A stretch of DNA of 5,079 nucleotides from JBLNBU01 sp050260215 (GTDB lineage Bacteria > Pseudomonadota > Alphaproteobacteria > Rhodospirillales > Magnetospirillaceae): assembly GCA_050260215.1 (NCBI GenBank), contig JBLNBU010000057.1, positions 1 through 5,079 of the forward strand, written 5' to 3'. How positions within the stretch are numbered: the first letter of the stretch is position 1; the number at the start of each line of letters is the position of its first letter. The notes beneath the pieces were generated by a model. The model made no database searches and had not been told where the DNA came from. It saw nothing but the letters and a program-made list of their open reading frames with translations. Position numbers and translations under genes: made by a program. This document shows, piece after piece, positions 5,073-5,079 of the stretch.

Positions 5073-5079
5073 ATGGTTT
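5073..5079 (+). CDS. Start of a further gene, cut by the window edge
   Basis: ATG at 5073 follows AAGAGGGG (5062-5069), a good purine-rich ribosome binding site, after a more AT-rich leader. Only Met-Val and one extra base are visible, so the product cannot be told. In this phage type the next gene is often another head-completion or tail protein, but this is only expectation. Confidence 0.4.

Overview
The window is GC-rich with short intergenic gaps. It carries an alphaproteobacterial-type interspersed palindrome, which suggests the chromosome of an alphaproteobacterium, possibly a Rhodospirillales or Magnetospirillum-like host. This host call is inference from composition, repeat type and protein flavour. 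Most genes form the head module of an integrated short-tailed (T7/BPP-1-like) phage or phage remnant.

Layout, left to right. The plus strand starts with the C-terminal part of a head-tail connector (portal) protein (3-458). A small Bbp19-like protein (442-705) overlaps it, and a scaffolding/capsid-assembly protein follows (735-1397). Just after the scaffold stop lies a pair of strong palindromes with mutually complementary loops (1408-1469). Then come two minus-strand genes that are not phage structural genes. Transcribed leftward from about 3025, they are a soluble, all-helical chemoreceptor-like protein (2983-2261) and, 22 nt downstream, a stand-alone diiron metallo-beta-lactamase-fold protein of the ODP / flavodiiron type (2238-1483). 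Plus-strand phage genes then resume: a gp14-like internal virion candidate (3140-3622), a 269-nt hairpin-rich gap, the major capsid protein (3892-4710), a small probable head decoration protein (4724-4993), a double-hairpin terminator-like region, and the first codons of a further gene at 5073.

The plus-strand genes fit together as portal, assembly scaffold, shell, decoration and a possible ejection protein. The minus-strand pair looks like a sensory cassette placed inside the head module. A diiron protein that can bind O2 (or NO/peroxide) is co-transcribed with a protein carrying two degenerate copies of the MCP signalling-tip sequence. ODP-type diiron proteins are known to act as Fe/O2 sensors for chemoreceptors in some bacteria, so a linked function is plausible. 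Carriage of such a pair inside a phage capsid operon is the most unusual feature here.
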